A stretch of 64,000 nt of DNA from Butyrivibrio sp. WCD3002 (GTDB taxonomy: Bacteria > Bacillota > Clostridia > Lachnospirales > Lachnospiraceae), in the NCBI RefSeq assembly GCF_000424265.1, contig NZ_AUJO01000002.1, positions 355,289 to 419,288 on the forward strand, in the 5' to 3' direction. Below the pieces are notes generated by a model that saw only the letters and a list, made by a program, of their open reading frames with translations, did no database searches and was not told the origin of the DNA. The position numbers were made by a program, and so were the translations under genes. Positions 52,173 to 61,100 of the stretch are shown one piece after another (positions within the stretch are counted from its first letter, which is position 1; each line of letters opens with the position of its first letter).

Positions 52173-54584
52173 TTACATGCCGCTCCAGAGCGCGTTTACA
52201 GCGTTCTTGACCGTACTGGTCGATACCCGCTTTATATCTCTCCATTCCCTTGGGAAAAGATCGGCATAAGCTCTCTGAACAAATCTCTCATCAAGAAGTG
52301 CCACTATTCCCGTATCATTTTCTGTCCTTATAACTCTGCCTGCAGCCTGAAGTACCTTATTCATTCCGGGATACCTATAGGCATAATCAAAGCCATCCTC
52401 TCCATTTGCCTCAAAGAATTCTTTTATTATCTCTCTTTCGTTGCAGACCTGAGGAATTCCTGTTCCGACTATAATTACACCAATCAGGCTGTCCTCCTTA
52501 AGATCAATTCCCTCACTGAAAATTCCACCCATGACACAAAAGCCCAAAATACTCTTTGATTCTTCTATCTCCACCTCCATATTTATGATACTTCCAAAAT
52601 CAATATCATTTCCGGGGGTGAATCTCGCCAGAAAATCCTCTCTGTCTTCCTCTGACATAGCTTCATTCTGAACCAGAATCTCCTGAGTCTCCTCGTCATA
52701 AAATTCCTTCTCAAAAATCATTCCCACATCATCCATAAAAATACGCGACGGGAAGAATATCAAATAATTGCCGCTTCTTTCTGACGTAATATCATGAATA
52801 TATTGTGCGATTTTGCGATACTCATATTCACTTCTTCTGGTGTATTTGCTGGTAACATCAGTTGCAATTATGCGACCGCATTTTTCCGGATCAAAGACTG
52901 AGTGAGCATAAATCTCATAATCCTCCTTAGTTCCGCCAAGGAGCTTTTTATAATACTGAATAGGTAAAAGTGTTGCAGAGAATAATATTGAAGACTTTGC
53001 TCTTGCCATACAAAGGCGCAGATTTTCAGAAGGATCCACGCACAAAAGCTTTATCTTGAACCTATCCTCCTCATATTCGGCAAAAACAACATACTTATCG
53101 TCCATTAGTTCATAAATATTTTCAAAAGTGAGAATATCAAAATAAAAATCAAGAATTTCGTCTCTATATTGTCCTTCAGCATGATCCTCAAGCCACTTGG
53201 ATATGACCTTGCTCATGTTACCAAGCTTTTGCATCAACTGTGATATATCCACCAGCACCTCACAGTCATCTGTCATCGCCATTATCTTTTGCATCTCCGT
53301 CTCACAGGACCTTATAAGCCCTGCAATTTTAGGATGGGCCTGCTCAATTGTAAGTCTGACGTTATTCAGGGTCTCAAACCAGAGCTCTGCACTGTACATA
53401 TCCCTGCCTCTGTCCAGCAGGTTATGGGCTTCATCTATCAGAAAAATATTTTCACCCTTTATTCCATCCGAGAAAAAACGCTTTAGATATATAAAGGGAT
53501 CAAAGACATAGTTATAATCACAGATTACAGCATCAGAAAAAAGGCTCATATCCAGCGATAGCTCAAAGGGACAGACATTATATTTTGCCGCATATTCCAT
53601 GATCACATCCCTGTTAAAGTCATCCTCTGATGTGAGAAGGTCATACATACAGTCATTTATTCTGTCGAAATGACCCTCTGCACAGGGACAGGCCACAGGA
53701 TTGCAATCGCTCTTATCCAGGACACAAATCTTGTCCTTAGCGGTCAATGTTACAGTCTTAAATTCAAGTGACTGTTGATTTCTTAGTAATCCGAAGGTAT
53801 TTTCAGCAACTGTTCTTGTTATTGTCTTTGCCGTCAAATAAAAAATCCTGTCTGCCTTATGCTCACCTACAGCCTTGACTGCAGGGAAAACCGTGCATAT
53901 GGTCTTGCCGGTACCAGTGGGAGCCTCCAAAAAAAGCTTTCTTCCGTGATATATTGTCCTATAAACACCGGCAGCCAGGTCCTTTTGACCTTCTCTGTAC
54001 TCAAAGGGAAACTGCATACGATGGATGGACTCTATCTTCTTATCCTCCCAGGTGGCCATAAAATCAGCCCACCTGTGGTATGAATTAAGGAGCTCATCAA
54101 ACCATGCCGTAATCTCCTCTGCCGTGTAATCATAGGTAAAGCGCTTTATTTCCTCAGTATCGATATTGCAATAGGTAATCTGAACGCTTATTTCCTTAAG
54201 TTCATTGTCTCTTAGATAAATTGCCGCATAGCACTTAGCCTGGGCCAGATGTACCTCGTCAGGTGTCTTTATCTTTTTAAGATCTCTGTAGGTACCCTTA
54301 ATCTCATCCACAAGCACAGGTTCGCTTGCTTTCCTAAGAATACCATCGGCCCTGCCATCAAGCTTTAAAACATAGTTTTCTCTTGTAATTGAAAAAGACA
54401 GAGGGACCTCTGCCTCATAGTCGCCGCCCTGACTCTTCTGGATCATCCTGTGAATACGGCCGCCTTCCTGCATAGCGGTGTCAGGTGCGTGATGAATTCT
54501 GTTGTCTATATTACCGGTCCTTAAGAGAAACTCTACAAGTCCCCTGACCGAAATCTTAATCTCTTTCATAAAATGAGTATGCAT
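52173..54584 (-). CDS. RecB-type nuclease / Fe-S helicase (XPD/DinG-like) fusion
   Basis: 803 residues. The N-terminal part (about 1-200) has a PD-(D/E)XK nuclease pattern: GGRIHRMI, KLDGRADGI, VDEIKGT and HLAQAKCYAAIY, as in the RecB/Cas4 group. Then a superfamily 2 helicase: EAPTGTGKTICT Walker A near residue 220, FLIDEAHNLLDRG near 381, and four cysteines (CVLDKSDCNPVACPC plus DC) that would bind an Fe-S cluster as in XPD/DinG. Late helicase motifs include GRVIRTENDTG. Likely DNA repair. The ATG at 54584 is seven bases after a terminator-like stem; AGGGAG of that stem is the ribosome binding site. A second ATG at 54569 is possible. Confidence 0.9.
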   Translation of the reverse strand: MHTHFMKEIKISVRGLVEFLLRTGNIDNRIHHAPDTAMQEGGRIHRMIQKSQGGDYEAEVPLSFSITRENYVLKLDGRADGILRKASEPVLVDEIKGTYRDLKKIKTPDEVHLAQAKCYAAIYLRDNELKEISVQITYCNIDTEEIKRFTYDYTAEEITAWFDELLNSYHRWADFMATWEDKKIESIHRMQFPFEYREGQKDLAAGVYRTIYHGRKLFLEAPTGTGKTICTVFPAVKAVGEHKADRIFYLTAKTITRTVAENTFGLLRNQQSLEFKTVTLTAKDKICVLDKSDCNPVACPCAEGHFDRINDCMYDLLTSEDDFNRDVIMEYAAKYNVCPFELSLDMSLFSDAVICDYNYVFDPFIYLKRFFSDGIKGENIFLIDEAHNLLDRGRDMYSAELWFETLNNVRLTIEQAHPKIAGLIRSCETEMQKIMAMTDDCEVLVDISQLMQKLGNMSKVISKWLEDHAEGQYRDEILDFYFDILTFENIYELMDDKYVVFAEYEEDRFKIKLLCVDPSENLRLCMARAKSSILFSATLLPIQYYKKLLGGTKEDYEIYAHSVFDPEKCGRIIATDVTSKYTRRSEYEYRKIAQYIHDITSERSGNYLIFFPSRIFMDDVGMIFEKEFYDEETQEILVQNEAMSEEDREDFLARFTPGNDIDFGSIINMEVEIEESKSILGFCVMGGIFSEGIDLKEDSLIGVIIVGTGIPQVCNEREIIKEFFEANGEDGFDYAYRYPGMNKVLQAAGRVIRTENDTGIVALLDERFVQRAYADLFPREWRDIKRVSTSTVKNAVNALWSGM

Positions 54585-54620
54585 AAAAAAACTCCCTGTA
54601 GAATATAATACCACAGGGAG
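54585..54620 (-). terminator. Terminator stem holding the helicase ribosome binding site
   Basis: Perfect 8-bp stem (54592-54599 with 54613-54620), 13-base loop, then seven U on the minus strand (54585-54591) directly before the helicase ATG. The 3' arm contains AGGGAG, so the stem both ends the HPr-like transcript and can hide the helicase start. Confidence 0.8.
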
Positions 54621-54639
54621 GTGTCCTAAATCATATATA

Positions 54640-54867
54640 TTAGCAAGCTGAGTGAGCTGCAAGGTAGTTCTCAAAATCCTCGTTAAAGCCGCGATAGCTT
54701 ACCTTAAGGGGCTGACCTAAGTCCAGTCCGAAAACTCCTAAAATAGATTTTGCGTCTACGGTGAAACGATTATAAGAAATATCTACATCAAAATCGCACT
54801 TAGTAGCTGCACTAACAAAATCCTTAACCTGATTGGGACTAAGCTTGATTATCTTACTCATTGCCAT
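54640..54867 (-). CDS. HPr-like protein lacking the active-site histidine
   Basis: 75 residues, full HPr length and pattern: FVSAATKCDFDVDIS, then VDAKSILGVFGLDLG with the regulatory serine (Ser46 equivalent) and FENYL at the end. Where HPr has the phosphorylated histidine (LHARPA), this protein has LSPNQV, so it cannot carry phosphate from enzyme I. This matches the Crh type, which serves only in catabolite regulation through Ser phosphorylation. The ATG at 54867 has AGGAG upstream. A terminator follows, and a set of 11-bp direct repeats precedes its promoter. Confidence 0.88.
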   Translation of the reverse strand: MAMSKIIKLSPNQVKDFVSAATKCDFDVDISYNRFTVDAKSILGVFGLDLGQPLKVSYRGFNEDFENYLAAHSAC

Positions 54868-54919
54868 ATTCTCTCCTAACTATCTCGAAAACGTTTAAGC
54901 TGTTTTTTCAACTTATTGA

Positions 54920-54984
54920 ATTATACGGCAAAATTTTGAATTAATCTTTGAGAAAGTCTTAGGGTTTTCTTAAGATTTTCTTAA
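54920..54984 (-). promoter_or_regulatory. Promoter with three 11-bp-spaced direct repeats
   Basis: On the minus strand a perfect TATAAT (54920-54925) sits 50 bases before the HPr-like ATG. Upstream are TTAAGA, TTAAGA and CTAAGA at 54979-54984, 54968-54973 and 54957-54962, exactly 11 bases apart, placed at about -44 to -71. That spacing and position fit an OmpR/PhoB-family activator. Confidence 0.55.
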
Positions 54985-55054
54985 GTTTAAATGGCAATAC
55001 TCATCTAAAAAAGCGCCCAATGCAGATACTGACTGGCTTTTCGCAGTTTTCAAA

Positions 55055-55744
55055 TTATACCAGTGAAAGGTTGTCTCTTACCTCATTTTCATTGGCCATA
55101 ACTTTGATCATATTCAGGGCTTTGTGAACTGCAGGGATGCTGACAAGAACCAGAGTCATGATGCCTTCAGCACCAATGTAGATACCGTTATAAGCAAGTG
55201 AGTATACGAAGGGATGCATACCCTCCGGAGCATACTGACCAAAGAAGATCACGCCTGAAAGCACGCTGAATGCAAGTCTTCCAAGAATACCTGCAACATA
55301 TCCGATAACCATACCGTGCTTTTTGTTATTGAAGAACCCTGAGAAGCCAAGAGCACCAAAGGCAAGAATGTAATCACATAAAAGCTGAGGTATGCTGACA
55401 ATGTAGGGTCCTAAGATAAGCTGAAGGATTCCGAATGCAAGAGCTGATGTAAGACCTGCTCTCACTCCATAAAGATATCCGACAAATGTTATAAAGAACA
55501 TTGAAAACAGAGTAACTGATCCGCCCATAGGCAGGTTGAAAAATTTGATCATTGATGTGACCGTGGCAAGTGTTACGCACATAGATGCAAACACCAGCTG
55601 TTTTGCGGAAAAGTGATTTTTACTATCCTTTCCTGTGAAGAAGCATGCGGCAATAAGTGCCAGGATCAGCAGGACTACCAGTAAGCCATAGCCTGAAGAC
55701 GTGAGTTCGTAGGTATCCTCTACCTGTTTTAAAAATATTGACAT
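55055..55744 (-). CDS. thiT: Energy-coupled thiamine transporter, substrate-binding subunit
   Basis: 229 residues with six hydrophobic helices. Blocks FSAKQLVFASMCVTLATVTSMIKFF and YGVRAGLTSALAFGILQLILGPYIVSIPQLLCDYILAF fit ThiT, the S-component of an ECF transporter. The upstream TPP riboswitch at 55826-55916 is direct evidence for thiamine. The energising ECF module is not in this window. The ATG at 55744 has GGAGG, which lies in a stem-loop. Length somewhat longer than typical (about 190) by its N-terminus. Confidence 0.95.
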   Translation of the reverse strand: MSIFLKQVEDTYELTSSGYGLLVVLLILALIAACFFTGKDSKNHFSAKQLVFASMCVTLATVTSMIKFFNLPMGGSVTLFSMFFITFVGYLYGVRAGLTSALAFGILQLILGPYIVSIPQLLCDYILAFGALGFSGFFNNKKHGMVIGYVAGILGRLAFSVLSGVIFFGQYAPEGMHPFVYSLAYNGIYIGAEGIMTLVLVSIPAVHKALNMIKVMANENEVRDNLSLV

Positions 55745-55747
55745 AAC

Positions 55748-55780
55748 AAAAACCTCCCTTTTGATATAGCAAAGGGAGGT
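55748..55780 (-). terminator. Expression platform of thiT riboswitch (terminator with RBS)
   Basis: Perfect 10-bp stem (55752-55761 with 55771-55780), 9-base loop, then about five U and the thiT ATG. The 3' arm carries the GGAGG of thiT, so the stem can stop transcription and block translation at once when TPP is bound. Confidence 0.8.
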
Positions 55781-55825
55781 CTTAAGCTCATCTAAGATAC
55801 ACGCTAAATTTCTGCGTGTCTGTAT

Positions 55826-55916
55826 CCTGAATCGCTTCCTTACGCCGGTATTATCCGGTTCAAGTAATGAGGGTCGATGTAAAACATCTTCTCAGCATAG
55901 CTCCCCTAGCAAATAT
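55826..55916 (-). ncRNA. TPP (THI-box) riboswitch
   Basis: On the minus strand the conserved THI-box elements occur in order: GGGGAGC, GCTGAGA, GACCCTC, TGAACCGGATAATACCGGCG and AGGAAGC. It controls thiT, the next gene, together with the hairpin at 55748-55780. Confidence 0.95.
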
Positions 55917-55995
55917 CGTTATTATTTTTTCGAATCTAATTAAAAGCCATTTAGCCTTAATTGTCAATACAGTTTCCAAAAACTCCGCAATTTTC

Positions 55996-57006
55996 TTAGA
56001 GTATTTGGATGCAGTTCTTTGTAGCTTCTTCTACTTCCTCATCTGACCAGAGTGAGCACTGCACTTCACCGATATGAGCCTTGCGAAGGAAGAACAGGCA
56101 AAGTCTTGACTGTCCGATACCGCCGCCGATGGTGTAAGGAAGCTCCTTGTTGATGATAGCCTTCTGGAAGGGAAGCTCTGCCCTCTCGGTACAGCCTGCC
56201 TTCTCAAGCTGAGTCTTGATGGAATCCTCATCTACTCTGATACCCATTGATGAAAGCTCAAGAGCAATATCAAGAACAGGATAATAAACAAGAATATCAC
56301 CGTTCAATGCCCAGTCATCATAGTCCGGAGCACGTCCGTCATGCTTCTCACCTGATGCAAGGATGTCACCGATCTGCATAATGAAAACAGCGCCCTTTTC
56401 CTTGGTAATGAGATACTCACGCTCTTTTACGGATTTGCCCGGATACATATCCTCAAGCTCCTGAGAGGTGATGAAGAAAATATCATGGGGTAGAATCTCC
56501 TCTATGTAATCGTACTGAATAGACATGTATTTCTCTGTCTTGCGAAGTACCTTGTAGATTGTGCGAACAGTCTCCTTAAGGAAATCAAGGTTACGGTCCT
56601 CCTTATTGATGGCCTTCTCCCAATCCCACTGGTCAACGAAAACAGAGTGGATGTTATCCGGGATCTCGTCACGTCTGATGGCGTTCATATCGGTGTAAAG
56701 GCCTTCGCCTACCTTAAAGCCGTATTTCTTAAGCGCAAATCTCTTCCATTTAGCAAGAGAGTGAACGATTTCTGCTTCGCGCTCATTTTCATTTCTGATA
56801 TCAAAAGCTACAGGACGCTCAACGCCGTTAAGATTATCATTAAGACCTGACTCCGGTGCCACGAAAAGCGGTGCTGTCACACGCAAAAGGTTCAGGTTCT
56901 CAGAAAGTGTATTCTGAAAGAAATCCTTCACGGTCTTGATGCCTACCTGCGTATCGTGGAGGTTTAATGCTGATTTGTAATCCTTGGGAATTATAAGATT
57001 CTCCAT
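55996..57006 (-). CDS. asnA: Aspartate-ammonia ligase (asparagine synthetase A)
   Basis: 336 residues, the full AsnA length. Blocks include VTAPLFVAPESGLNDNLNG, RPVAFDI, YTDMNAIRRDE, SVFVDQWDWEKAI and near the end PYTIGGGIGQSRLCLFFLRKAHIGEVQ. It makes asparagine from aspartate, ammonia and ATP. Ribosome binding site GAGGAGG precedes the ATG at 57006. No asparagine T-box is visible upstream. It appears monocistronic. Confidence 0.97.
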   Translation of the reverse strand: MENLIIPKDYKSALNLHDTQVGIKTVKDFFQNTLSENLNLLRVTAPLFVAPESGLNDNLNGVERPVAFDIRNENEREAEIVHSLAKWKRFALKKYGFKVGEGLYTDMNAIRRDEIPDNIHSVFVDQWDWEKAINKEDRNLDFLKETVRTIYKVLRKTEKYMSIQYDYIEEILPHDIFFITSQELEDMYPGKSVKEREYLITKEKGAVFIMQIGDILASGEKHDGRAPDYDDWALNGDILVYYPVLDIALELSSMGIRVDEDSIKTQLEKAGCTERAELPFQKAIINKELPYTIGGGIGQSRLCLFFLRKAHIGEVQCSLWSDEEVEEATKNCIQIL

Positions 57007-57150
57007 TTTGCTCCTCCTCTTTTTTCACATTAAAAATATAGTAATAATTAAAACTCTTTTTAGCGCTTTAGGCAAGTAAAACATTAAAGAGGCATAGAAG
57101 ACATTTCAAAATTTAACCATAAAAAATCGGGTATGAACGGTTTTTTCACT

Positions 57151-57182
57151 AAAAAACGCCTGTGAGAGTTATCTCACAGGCG
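57151..57182 (-). terminator. Terminator of Ig-like surface protein gene
   Basis: Perfect 11-bp stem (57157-57167 with 57172-57182), 4-base loop, followed by six U (57151-57156) on the minus strand. It is 24 bases after the stop of the Ig-like gene. Confidence 0.9.
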
Positions 57183-57206
57183 ACGTCTTTGCAAACTGTT
57201 AAAATT

Positions 57207-57923
57207 TTAATTTGTGTAATAAATCCATGTGAATCCAAGTCCGTTGGAAGCACTGTTCTGGCTCCAGGTCTTAGGGTTGGAATCAACAATCAGGTAATAG
57301 CCTTTAGCAAGTTTTTTGTTACAGGTTATATTCCAATAGGTGTTTTTGAATAAACCTGTTGCCTTAAAGGTCGCAACCTTTTTACCACGCTTCTTAGTCG
57401 TCTTATCGTACTTGTACAAGCTGATAGTACCGGGCTTTTTGCCCTTTCCATCATTCCAGTGGTAGGTGATAATACTCTGAAGTTTGAATCCTTCAGATCC
57501 AACCGTAAGCATGGGAGCTTCAGCTCCACCGGTCACGGCATAAGTATTATTGATTGTCAATCCCTTTAAGGTCTGAACCTGAACTTTACGCGTGATTTTT
57601 GTTTTTCCCTGCTTCGCGGTGAGGGTAGCTGTTCCTTCACCTACAGCATAAAGTACATTCTTGGCAGCATCTACTCGAATGATGCTTTTGTCAGATGAAC
57701 TCCATGTTGGCTTTTTCAGGCTGCATTTTAGATTATACGCATCCCCCAAATAGATTATTATAGAGCCTCTTCCGGCTTTGACATTTAGTGAAGCAGCGGT
57801 CTTTTTCGTAGCCATCGTAAAGGCACCGGCAGCTTCAACAGGTGCAGTAAAGCTGGTAAAAATAGCAAATGCAAGTAAAGTAGCAAGTAAAATATTAATT
57901 AGACGCCTGATTTTTCCCTTCAT
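57207..57923 (-). CDS. Secreted protein with bacterial Ig-like (BIG2) domain
   Basis: 238 residues from the ATG at 57923 (AAGGAG upstream; a longer frame to 57956 has no site). The signal peptide is LLATLLAFAIFTSFTAPVEA. A BIG2-like domain follows at about residues 45-120: PTWSSSDKSIIRVDAAKNV and AVGEGTATLTAKQGKTK. The C-terminal half is a different beta-rich region with YWNITCNKKLAKGYYLIVD. No cell-wall sorting motif is seen. Probably a surface protein of unknown function. Confidence 0.82.
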   Translation of the reverse strand: MKGKIRRLINILLATLLAFAIFTSFTAPVEAAGAFTMATKKTAASLNVKAGRGSIIIYLGDAYNLKCSLKKPTWSSSDKSIIRVDAAKNVLYAVGEGTATLTAKQGKTKITRKVQVQTLKGLTINNTYAVTGGAEAPMLTVGSEGFKLQSIITYHWNDGKGKKPGTISLYKYDKTTKKRGKKVATFKATGLFKNTYWNITCNKKLAKGYYLIVDSNPKTWSQNSASNGLGFTWIYYTN

Positions 57924-58005
57924 AAGATCACTCCTTTCAGCCTTATAAGCTTTCAAGTTTTATAATCATATTCTTACAATAAACAAGCTGCGTCTTACCC
58001 CGTTA

Positions 58006-58027
58006 TTATAAGAATATATTCTTATAA
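58006..58027. repeat. Perfect 22-bp palindrome upstream of Ig-like gene
   Basis: An AT-rich sequence reading the same on both strands (TTATAAGAATA and its complement), 83 bases before the ATG of the Ig-like protein. It may be an operator or an RNA hairpin. Confidence 0.7.
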
Positions 58028-58087
58028 ATATATTATCGCGTATTTTACAAAGAGAAAACATAAGCTTTTATAAAATGTCATTGACAG

Positions 58088-58117
58088 AGGCACAAGTCAC
58101 GTTTTGTGCCTGATTTT
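58088..58117 (+). terminator. Terminator-like hairpin on plus strand, no clear gene
   Basis: 8-bp stem (58088-58095 with 58104-58111) followed by GATTTTTT on the plus strand. No plus-strand gene ends here. On the minus strand it follows addA without a U-tract, so the orientation is odd. Confidence 0.4.
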
Positions 58118-58195
58118 TTATATCTTTTTTAGATATTTTTTTCATCTCTTTCATTATTTTTTGAAAAATTAATTCTCTATTGAGGTACCAGAAAA

Positions 58196-61100
58196 TCAGG
58201 GCACTGAAATTGTCTCGCCAAGCGTAAATGAATAGATAATCCTCTCTTTAACCTTCTTTCCGGTAATGCGCTCAAGAGCCTCCTGATAATAATCCAGCTG
58301 TACCTTATACCTATGGATCAGCTCATCGCCTGATCTTACTTTATCTGTTTTGTAGTCCAGAAGAACGATACCATCATCCTCTTCAAACCACACATCGATG
58401 ATACCCTGTATAAGTACAAGCTCCTCCGGCGGAAGTTCCTTGTCTATGCGCTCTGAAGATACTCCCATCATAAACTGTGACTCTCTGTGAAGATGCCCTG
58501 CTTCCATGGCTGCCTTCATGCGAAGCCCCACGGAGCTGCTACAAAAAGCAGTAATATCCTCTGTATTTACGCAGTCTCCTGCGCCATCAGCCAGCATTCC
58601 GGTCTCTTCAAGGTATTCAATCCAACTTCCGGGAGTCTTCAGCCTCTCATCATAGCTTGTGAATTTATCAACTTTATTACCTGTAGAATCATCTGTACCT
58701 TGGAACGCATCTGCACAGGCTCCATTATTATCATAGATAAGCTCCATTATCTTATGATAAACGGTACCTCTCTCTGCTCCAAAAAGCTTCTTATCAGATG
58801 CCTTCACAAATGAAGGTATATTCTCATCATCTTCATCAGGGCTGCCCACCTTTAATCCAATATCATGAACCGGCTCATTTTCGTCCACATACGCTGCTTT
58901 TTTAAGCTCCGATACCGTTGTTTTTACAAACAGCCTGCCCAGGTTCTCATAGGCATATTTTTCAAGGAATTTCTCCTTAAAGCTATCGGACAGTGCCTTT
59001 TCATCTGCATTTAGCACAGCAATATCCTTAAGCTTCATATCAGGGCCCAAATCCTCAATAAACTCAGATGCCTCCAGTTCTTTAGCTGTGAAAATCCTGA
59101 ATTTGTAAGGAACAACATAGCTGTTATCATCGCCTCTGATGGAGGAAACAGAAATACCGCAGCTTTCATCTACAGCTTCGCAGTCTGCCTCTGCCATATC
59201 GCAAAGGGTCTTGTAGGCAGGATGCCTTGCCAGTGCCATAAGCAGCAGATCCTGATATGAGGATGCAGTACTCCTTAAGAAAAACGGAAGAAGATATGGC
59301 TGGTTACCTTCTATCCTGTCGCGATTTCTAAATCTTTTGAGCGCAGTAAGCTTTGGTCCAAAATCGGATGCGGACTTTTTCTCCGGATTTCCCAGCTTCA
59401 TACTGCCGGTCAAAATAAGCTTTTCCTTGGCTCTTGTCATGGCAACATAAAGGATACGCATCTCCTCACCAAGAATATCCATTTTCATGGTTTCTTCCAT
59501 CATGCGCTTTCTAAGAGTTCTGTATAGAATACGCTTTTCAAGGTCTATTGCATGGGTTCCTATGCCAAGATCCATATCACTTACAACAGAATTATAGATA
59601 TCTCTGAAGTTAAATGATTTTGACATTCCTGCCACAAAACAGATTGGGAACTCCAGGCCCTTACTCTTATGTATGCTCATAAGGCGGACTACGTCTGCAT
59701 TTTCATCCAAGGTCCCTGCTTCACCAAAGTCCACTTCATATTTTCCAAGCTGCTCAATATATCTGACAAAGTGGAATACTCCGCGGTAGCTGGTCTTTTC
59801 ATAGACTGCAGCCTTTTCTGCCAGCATATTCAGGTTGGCGCTTCTTCTCTCGCCTCCCGGAAGAGCCGCGCAGTACTCATAGTAGCCTGTTAACTCGTAA
59901 ATCTCCTTTATCAGTTCATTTACAGGCAAAAATTCGCTGTGGTGTCGTAATTTAGTTATTAAATCAACCAGTTTGCGTATTTTATTCTTTATACTCTCTG
60001 GAATATCAGCTTTTTCTGTATCTGATGCTTCATTATTCTCTTTAACAGAGCCGTCATCTGAAGCTGTTCCCTCAGCTTCATCATCAATACTTCTTTTTAA
60101 TATCTCGTAGAAGCTGCTTCCTGCCAGCGGGCTTATATTTCTCTTTCTGTCGACTGCCTTTATTATCGCAAGCTCCTCATCGGAAAAGTCGCAAATCGGT
60201 GAATGCATAACACTGACAAGGGGTATATCCTGCAGAGGATTGCTGATAACTCTTAAAAGATTCAGAATAACCTCCACCTCAATAGCAGAGAAATATCCGG
60301 ATTTTGATTCTATATAGGCAGGAATTCCCTGCTCATCAAAGACCTTCTTGATGATATCCTCAAATCCGCTTATGGCTCGCATAAGGATAACGATATCGCT
60401 GTATCTGACCTTTCTAAAGCCTCCATCCTTGGCACTGACTACGCCATCAGCCATGAGCTCTTTAATTCTTGCGGCGATCATTCTGGCTTCAAGCTCCCTT
60501 GAGCCATCTTTCTTTTCATCCCCGGCATCCACAAACAGATACTCTGTAGCAAACTCATCCGGGTTATCAGGCTTTTCAAAGGATGCTCCGGCGATAAGAG
60601 CAGCGTCATCATTGTATCCGACTCCTCCAAGTTCCTTTCCCATTATCTGCTCAAAAATGTAGTTTACGCTATCTAAGACTTCACGCCTGCTTCTAAAGTT
60701 GTTATGCAGGGATATCTTTCGCTTTTTAGCATCAACCTCGCTGCCATAGCTTTCCATTTTCTCCATGAAAATCTCAGGTCTTGCAAGCCTGAACTTATAG
60801 ATGCTCTGCTTTACATCACCTACCATGAAGCGGTTGTAATTGCCGATTTCCTCTCCGGATATTACTGAGAGCAGAAGCTCCTGGACCTTATTTGAGTCCT
60901 GGTACTCGTCTATCATGACTTCTTCATAGTAATCACGATACTGCTTTGCGGCATTTGTAGGTTCATAGTCGTTCTTTTCATTTTTCCTTACAAGAATCTG
61001 CAGCGCAAGATGCTCCATATCCCCGAAGTCAATGATGCCCTTCTCCCTCTTTTTGCCATCAAACTTCTCCTTGAAGCTGATTGCAAGGTCAGCAAGCACT

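Noticed and set aside
57007..57206. T-box or riboswitch before asnA
   Set aside because: The upstream region is AT-rich and has only the Ig-gene terminator; no T-box core is present.
58068..58154. A 28-codon minus-strand frame after addA
   Set aside because: No ribosome binding site, very Lys/Ile-rich from the AT-rich DNA, and it runs through a hairpin; likely chance.
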